This document shows, piece after piece, positions 59,802 through 64,000 of a DNA stretch of 64,000 bases. Origin of the DNA: Chitinophagales bacterium (GTDB lineage Bacteria > Bacteroidota > Bacteroidia > Chitinophagales > LD1); contig JAHCHW010000007.1 in NCBI GenBank assembly GCA_026129525.1, positions 62,001-126,000 of the forward strand, given 5' to 3'. Every line of letters starts with the position of its first letter. Position 1 is the first letter of the stretch. The position numbers and the translations under genes are program-made. The notes beneath the pieces were generated by a model. That model was not told where the DNA came from and made no database searches. It worked only from the letters and a program-made list of their open reading frames with translations.

Positions 59802-61034
59802 ATGGTTACAGAAATTAAGATTAGAAACTTTAAGTCGGTTAAAAAACTTGACTTCAGTTTGGGCAAGTTCAATGTTTTTATTGGTGAAAATGGTTGTGGT
59901 AAAAGCAACATACTTGAAGCCATAGCTTTTGGTGCTGCCGCGAGTGCAGATAAGTTGGACAATGAATTTTTATCATCAAGAGGCATAAGGGTTACCGATT
60001 CCAGATTATTTCGTTCAGCATTTGACAAAAATTTTGAAACATCAATTGAATTAGGCTTCAAATCAGAAAACGGACAATCTAAAGAACTGAACTTCGAATT
60101 GCAGCATAGCAATGAGTTCAACGGAAAATGGATTGAGTTGAATAAGGAACGCAACCTTATCAAAATAAATGATGTTGTAAAAGGATTGATGGACGGCAAA
60201 AAACCAGATTCACTTTCTATAACTGAGTGGGCTGAAGTTCAGGCTGAAGTAGCTAGCAATAGAGAGATTGATAGCTTGTTTAAAGTATTACGGCAGGTGC
60301 CCTCACTTAAAGAGCATGTAAAATTCGATGAGATATCAATCATTTTTGAGAAAAAATTGAAAGAGGATAGAATTGATTCTTACCTGTCAAATTTTAAGAT
60401 CTTTTCCCCTGAAAATTCAGTGCTCAGAGATAGTCCTCGCTTAGAAAAATCCGCAGACCCGCTTAGTATTCATGGTGAAGGTCTGTTTGAGTTACTACAA
60501 GAATACTCGTTGAATGATATAGACGCAATCAATACGATTAAAGAGGGACTTAATCTTATTGATTGGTTTGATGATTTTGAAATAATTCCTTCAGAAGGAA
60601 GAAAATTGATTAGAATCAAGGATAGGTTTCTAGATAAAAGCCTTGACTTCATTCCACAGAATAATACTAACGAAGGGTTTCTATTCTTACTATTTTACCT
60701 CGCTCTATACATAAGCAAAGATACCCCGCGCTTTTTCGCCATTGATAACATTGAAGCATCATTTCATCCAATACTGTGTAAGAAGCTAACAAAAGTACTG
60801 GTTGAGTTTTCGAAACAAAAGGAAGGAAAGCAAAGCATTGTCACTACTCACAATCCGTTTGTATTGGACGGACTTGATTTGAGTGATCCTGACCAACGCC
60901 TATTTGTCGTCTATCGCAATAGGAATGGGGAAACCAAACTTCAACGTGTTGAACATGCTGAACGTTCTTATGAACTTTCACATGGATGGATGAATGGCTT
61001 TCTTGGAGGCGTACCATCTCATCTTACCTCTTAA
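59802..61034 (+). CDS. AAA family ATPase (OLD/RecF-like), putative defence protein
   Basis: A 410-residue SMC/ABC-type ATPase. It opens with 'MVTEIKIRNFKSVKKLDFSL' and Walker A 'NVFIGENGCGKSNILEAIAF'. The C-terminal half has a Walker B-like strand 'RFFAIDNIEASFHP' and the D/H-loop 'SIVTTHNPFVLDGLDL'. The middle is helical, as in OLD-type ATPases, without zinc hook or membrane segment. An adjacent gene 6 nt downstream encodes a TOPRIM-like protein, so the pair looks like a split OLD nuclease, as in PARIS (AriA/AriB) or AbiL-type systems. Defence is inferred from architecture. AT-rich compared with neighbours. Confidence 0.85.
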   Translation: MVTEIKIRNFKSVKKLDFSLGKFNVFIGENGCGKSNILEAIAFGAAASADKLDNEFLSSRGIRVTDSRLFRSAFDKNFETSIELGFKSENGQSKELNFELQHSNEFNGKWIELNKERNLIKINDVVKGLMDGKKPDSLSITEWAEVQAEVASNREIDSLFKVLRQVPSLKEHVKFDEISIIFEKKLKEDRIDSYLSNFKIFSPENSVLRDSPRLEKSADPLSIHGEGLFELLQEYSLNDIDAINTIKEGLNLIDWFDDFEIIPSEGRKLIRIKDRFLDKSLDFIPQNNTNEGFLFLLFYLALYISKDTPRFFAIDNIEASFHPILCKKLTKVLVEFSKQKEGKQSIVTTHNPFVLDGLDLSDPDQRLFVVYRNRNGETKLQRVEHAERSYELSHGWMNGFLGGVPSHLTS

Positions 61035-61040
61035 TTGTTT

Positions 61041-61724
61041 ATGGCAATCAAGTTTGGAATAATTGCAGAAGGTATTACAGATGTTTGGACTATAGAAAGT
61101 ATAGTTGAGGGGGTCTTCAATGATGGGCAAGAAGATGATTTAGCCATAACCACACCGTTGCAACCAAAAACACTGGGCGACCCTGGTAGTTACACACTTG
61201 TTTTTGACTTCTTAAAGTCTGGAAGACTTCAACAGTTTTTAGAAGAACCCAATTCATATGCCATTATTCATTTAGACACAGATACCGTGGGACTATGGAG
61301 TGAATATCCTTTCCCTCATGAGATAAAAGAAGTTATTCAAAAGATTCCTCGTTTAAGTGGACGCTCGCATGATAAGATTAGCGAAGCGATACAAGTTATA
61401 ATTGAATTTATATTCAAGATAATTGGAAAAGGGGCAAATACTATTGCTAATAGATTAGTATTCGCAATAGCAATTAACGAAATAGAATGCTGGATTTTAA
61501 CTCTTCATTCATGCAAAAGAACACAGGACGATAAAATAGTTGCCTGCCTTGATTCCTTGAATAGAAATGGATTTACTATTGACCCAAATAATAAGGCAAT
61601 TAAGAATGGTCAATTTTTCAGACCAGCAATTAGGGGTTTTATGAAGCGGACAGAAATTGAACGGATAACTACAAAAAACAAAAGTTTAGATTTTTTCTTG
61701 CAGCAGTTGAATAAGTTATATTAG
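61041..61724 (+). CDS. TOPRIM-like (DUF4276/RloB-type) protein, partner of AAA ATPase
   Basis: A 227-residue protein. The N-terminal 'FGIIAEGITDVWTIESIVEG' has the Glu-Gly-x-Thr-Asp pattern of TOPRIM folds. 'YAIIHLDTDTVGLW' gives the DxD metal-binding strand, and 'FAIAINEIECWILTL' resembles the conserved acidic motif of DUF4276/RloB-like proteins. It is likely a nuclease or nucleotide-processing subunit acting with the ATPase. The ATG at 61041 is chosen over a TTG at 61035. The exact family is uncertain; it is shorter than AriB proteins. Confidence 0.75.
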   Translation: MAIKFGIIAEGITDVWTIESIVEGVFNDGQEDDLAITTPLQPKTLGDPGSYTLVFDFLKSGRLQQFLEEPNSYAIIHLDTDTVGLWSEYPFPHEIKEVIQKIPRLSGRSHDKISEAIQVIIEFIFKIIGKGANTIANRLVFAIAINEIECWILTLHSCKRTQDDKIVACLDSLNRNGFTIDPNNKAIKNGQFFRPAIRGFMKRTEIERITTKNKSLDFFLQQLNKLY

Positions 61725-61900
61725 CCCAACTACCGCAAGAACTAAGCAAAACCATGAGCCAAGCATCACCCATTATAGGTGTTGTTCCCCCCCCCCAATT
61801 TACACTTTTACCCCTTTCAGTCTCTTAACGTGGACTCTGCACCTACAACACTGCCACTTGTAGCAAGTTTAATTCGGAATCTCAAAGTGTTTTTACCGTC
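61725..61900. other. Intergenic region with a C10 homopolymer
   Basis: No gene is supported. It contains ten consecutive C residues (61787-61796). The 720-base gap to 62444 also holds an inverted repeat (61901-61963), the 42-bp minisatellite and a promoter element. Confidence 0.7.
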
Positions 61901-61963
61901 TGAATAATGGATAATGAACTTCAAAGTAAAATGCAGTTCGAAATTCATTATTCGATGTTCTAT
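61901..61963. repeat. GAATAATGAATA-type repeat, right copy
   Basis: TGAATAATGGATAATGAACTT, a GTAAAATGCAGTTCG core and ATTCATTATTCGAT match the left copy at 58632-58709 with scattered differences and the same order, so the REP-RAYT and ATPase/TOPRIM block lies between two related elements. Confidence 0.65.
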
Positions 61964-62063
61964 GTAAAACCTTCGCCCCTGGTTGCTGTAGTTCTCTAAC
62001 CTCATATACAGATGTGTTTAGACAGTACTCTTCTATGCAAAACCCTCCCCCTCCTCCCCCGAG

Positions 62064-62342
62064 CCTGTTCGCGCCAATACCTTTTTAACTTTCGCCAAGC
62101 CAAATCCTGTTCGCGCCAATACCTTTTTAACTTTCGCCAGCCTAAATCCTGTTTGCGCCAATACCTTTTTAACTTTCGCCAAGCCCAATCCTGTCTGCGC
62201 CAATACCTTTTTAACTTTCGCCAAGCCCAATCCTGTCTGCGCCAATACCTTTTTAACTTTCGCCAAGTCCAATCCTGTTTGCGCCAATACCTTTTCAACT
62301 TTCGCCAGTCTTAATCCTGTTCTCGCCAATACCTTTTCAACT
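62064..62342. repeat. 42-bp minisatellite, about 6.6 copies
   Basis: The block GCGCCAATACCTTTTTAACT starts at 62071, 62113, 62155, 62197, 62239 and 62281, with a variant at 62323: exactly 42 bp apart. Because 42 is divisible by three and units lack stops in several frames, long repetitive open frames appear on both strands (for example a 14-residue 'LAKVKKVLAQTGLG' unit on the minus strand). No start signals or unique flanking coding sequence support a real gene. Confidence 0.95.
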
Positions 62343-62409
62343 CTTTATAAGAGAGAATTGATTGAAAAATGATAATACATTCAATTAGTTATTAAGTCCG
62401 TTTAAATAC

Positions 62410-62417
62410 TACTTTTG
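62410..62417 (+). promoter_or_regulatory. TAnnTTTG promoter element for acyltransferase gene
   Basis: TACTTTTG, 27 nt before the ATG at 62445, fits the phylum -7 consensus. No clear TTG -33 partner. Confidence 0.4.
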
Positions 62418-62444
62418 GTAAAACACCAACCCCGTAGCACATAC

Positions 62445-64000
62445 ATGAGCGGAAGAAATTACCACGCCAACGACTATCCTTTACCATACGTTATTGACGA
62501 CATTCGGCAATGGCCTATTTACAAGTTAAGTGCCGACCGCGAAAACTTTGTGCACGAAGTGAAAACGGCAGCACGAGCTAAACTGAAAGAGAAATTTGCT
62601 ACCGATAAAGCCCTGCGTGAAGAATTGGCAAAGGTGCTTTACATGGAGCGCATAAGGCTTACCGAAAAACCATGGAAAGCCGACCCTAAAGACGAACGCC
62701 AGTTTTGGAGCAGCATTAAGAGCAAGTTTATTAAGCTCGACCACGTTACCGAAAAACCGGAGGGTCTCAACGAAGATGCCCTCCTTGACGAAATTTTAAA
62801 CCGTTATGTGAATGAAATTGTAGGAGAGTTCGATGTACGTGCTTTTAAATTCGCAAGGGCTATTTTGCCGCAATTTTTCGGACGCATTTTTGCCGCTGCC
62901 CCGGGGCAGTGGTTTAAAACCATTGCAGGGAACGTAAAAACCCTGCACGAAAAAATTCCTATTACGGGCGATGTAGAAAAGATTCGCCACCTCGCTACCA
63001 AAGGAACGGTGGTAGTGGTGCCTACCCACTTCAGCAACATGGATTCTATTATGGTAGGCTGGTTGCTGAATGAGTTAGGGTTGCCAGCTTTTACTTACGG
63101 AGCAGGGCTTAATCTCTTCAGCATTGGCATGTTGTCATTTTTCATGAGCCGTTTGGGGGCGTACAAAGTTGATAGAAGAAAGAAGAATACCGTTTATCTT
63201 GAAACGCTCAAGAGTTATTCAACTGTTGCATTGCAGAGGGGCGCTCACAGTATCTTTTTCCCCGGAGGTACACGCTCCCGCTCAGGCACATTGGAACGGA
63301 AACTGAAACTTGGCTTACTCGGCACGGCTGTAGAAGCACAAAAACTGCACTACCGCAATTATCCCGAAGAAATGGCGCCTAAAATTTATGTAGTGCCATG
63401 CGTTATCAATTATCACTTTGTGTTGGAAGCACAGGGTTTAATCAACGATTATTTGAAAGAAACCGGCAAGGAAAAATTTTTGCGGGAGAACGATGAATAC
63501 TCCACTTCGTACAAACTTGCGGTGTTTATACTCAAATTTCTTTCAGCATCATCTTCTCTTTCAGTTTCGTTTGGCGATGTAATGGATGTGCTCGGCAACA
63601 AAGTAGATGCCGAAGGCGAAAGCTACAATCACCTTGGGCAAAAAATTAAGGTGAAGAATTACTTTGTAACCAATGGTGTACTAAGGGATGACGAGCAACG
63701 CGATGCAGAATACACCCGCATACTTGGTGAAAAAATTGTAGAAAATTACTACACCTACAATGTGGTACTAACCAGCCATCTCGTTTGTTTTACGGTGTTC
63801 GAATTGTTGAAGAAGAAATACAATAATGTGGACTTATTCAGCCTATTGCGTACACCTGTAGAGGATATTTCTCTCCCTTACAAGGAAGTTACCGAAGGGG
63901 TGAACCGCTTAAAGGAAAAACTGAAACTGATGTACGATGCAGGCGATGTGCTCATTTCGCCCGAGTTGCGTTGGAACGTTGACAAGATTATTGAACATGG
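62445..64000 (+). CDS. Glycerol-3-phosphate/1-acylglycerol-3-phosphate acyltransferase, partial
   Basis: The frame is open from the ATG at 62445 to the window end, giving at least 518 residues. Acyltransferase motif I is 'VPTHFSNMDSIMVG' (His-x4-Asp). Motif II region is 'SRLGAYKVDRRKKN'; motif III is 'IFFPGGTRSRSGTL' and motif IV is 'KIYVVPCVINY'. The long N-terminal helical part ('YPLPYVIDDIRQWPIYKLSA') fits PlsB-like or GPAT-type enzymes that acylate sn-glycerol-3-phosphate in phospholipid synthesis. The C-terminus lies outside the window. Confidence 0.9.
   Translation, partial: MSGRNYHANDYPLPYVIDDIRQWPIYKLSADRENFVHEVKTAARAKLKEKFATDKALREELAKVLYMERIRLTEKPWKADPKDERQFWSSIKSKFIKLDHVTEKPEGLNEDALLDEILNRYVNEIVGEFDVRAFKFARAILPQFFGRIFAAAPGQWFKTIAGNVKTLHEKIPITGDVEKIRHLATKGTVVVVPTHFSNMDSIMVGWLLNELGLPAFTYGAGLNLFSIGMLSFFMSRLGAYKVDRRKKNTVYLETLKSYSTVALQRGAHSIFFPGGTRSRSGTLERKLKLGLLGTAVEAQKLHYRNYPEEMAPKIYVVPCVINYHFVLEAQGLINDYLKETGKEKFLRENDEYSTSYKLAVFILKFLSASSSLSVSFGDVMDVLGNKVDAEGESYNHLGQKIKVKNYFVTNGVLRDDEQRDAEYTRILGEKIVENYYTYNVVLTSHLVCFTVFELLKKKYNNVDLFSLLRTPVEDISLPYKEVTEGVNRLKEKLKLMYDAGDVLISPELRWNVDKIIEH

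Noticed and set aside
62002-62329. Several overlapping open frames of repeated 14-residue units
   Set aside because: They arise because the 42-bp period is divisible by three and lacks stops. No frame has a convincing start, RBS or non-repeat domain.
62064-62342. Possible CRISPR array
   Set aside because: Units are contiguous with no unique spacers, and no cas genes are present. The same holds for the 21-bp array at 32917-33118.

Overview
The window comes from a member of the Bacteroidota, probably a Chitinophagales- or Sphingobacteriales-like lineage. Four secreted proteins carry type IX secretion (T9SS) cargo signals: three Por-type tails and one CHU_C/type B tail. Other support is the Bacteroidota 'putative porin' family, a serine palmitoyltransferase homologue, mevalonate-pathway genes, TAnnTTTG promoter elements and several families of short intergenic repeats. 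GC content looks moderate and coding density is high. No rRNA, tRNA, CRISPR array or prophage was seen.

Layout. 1-14 kb: a PvdQ-like Ntn acylase (cut by the window edge), nadC, a lipid kinase, a SUI1-domain protein, a secreted CotH-like protein, a succinate-semialdehyde dehydrogenase, aroB-aroA, a second Ntn acylase with a small membrane protein, an outer-membrane orphan and a rhomboid protease. 14-21 kb: an unknown gene coupled to serine palmitoyltransferase, a cytochrome c-FTR1 iron permease behind a perfect palindrome, a sphingomyelinase-like phosphodiesterase and a CAP protein. 21-31 kb: two T9SS cargo proteins (one with nine PKD domains), a TPR lipoprotein, a porin, purine nucleoside phosphorylase and lpxK. 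31-32 kb: a small GIY-YIG nuclease between copies of one palindromic repeat family. 32-35 kb: a PorV-like barrel and a helix-hairpin-helix protein preceded by a 21-bp tandem repeat that supplies a series of in-frame ATGs. 35-38 kb: an AT-rich, decayed restriction-modification island. 38-52 kb: glmM, a methyltransferase, PAP2, enoyl-CoA hydratase, a diheme cytochrome, mevalonate kinase, mvaD and a large T9SS cargo. 52-59 kb: two tandem TPR-adenylate cyclases and a FadJ-type beta-oxidation enzyme. 58-62 kb: a REP/RAYT element with a nonsense codon, then an AAA ATPase plus TOPRIM-like pair that resembles a two-gene defence module. 62-64 kb: a 42-bp minisatellite and a PlsB-like acyltransferase that runs off the window.

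The most unusual theme is repeat traffic into genes. Short repeats that look like the intergenic families are found in frame inside aroB, the acylase linker, the porin signal peptide, glmM and the linker of the beta-oxidation enzyme. Two intergenic repeat families each lie beside a small nuclease or transposase gene (GIY-YIG, RAYT) that could mobilise them. The best candidates for undescribed biology are the GIY-YIG/palindrome cassette, the AAA + TOPRIM pair and the 21-bp start-codon ladder.
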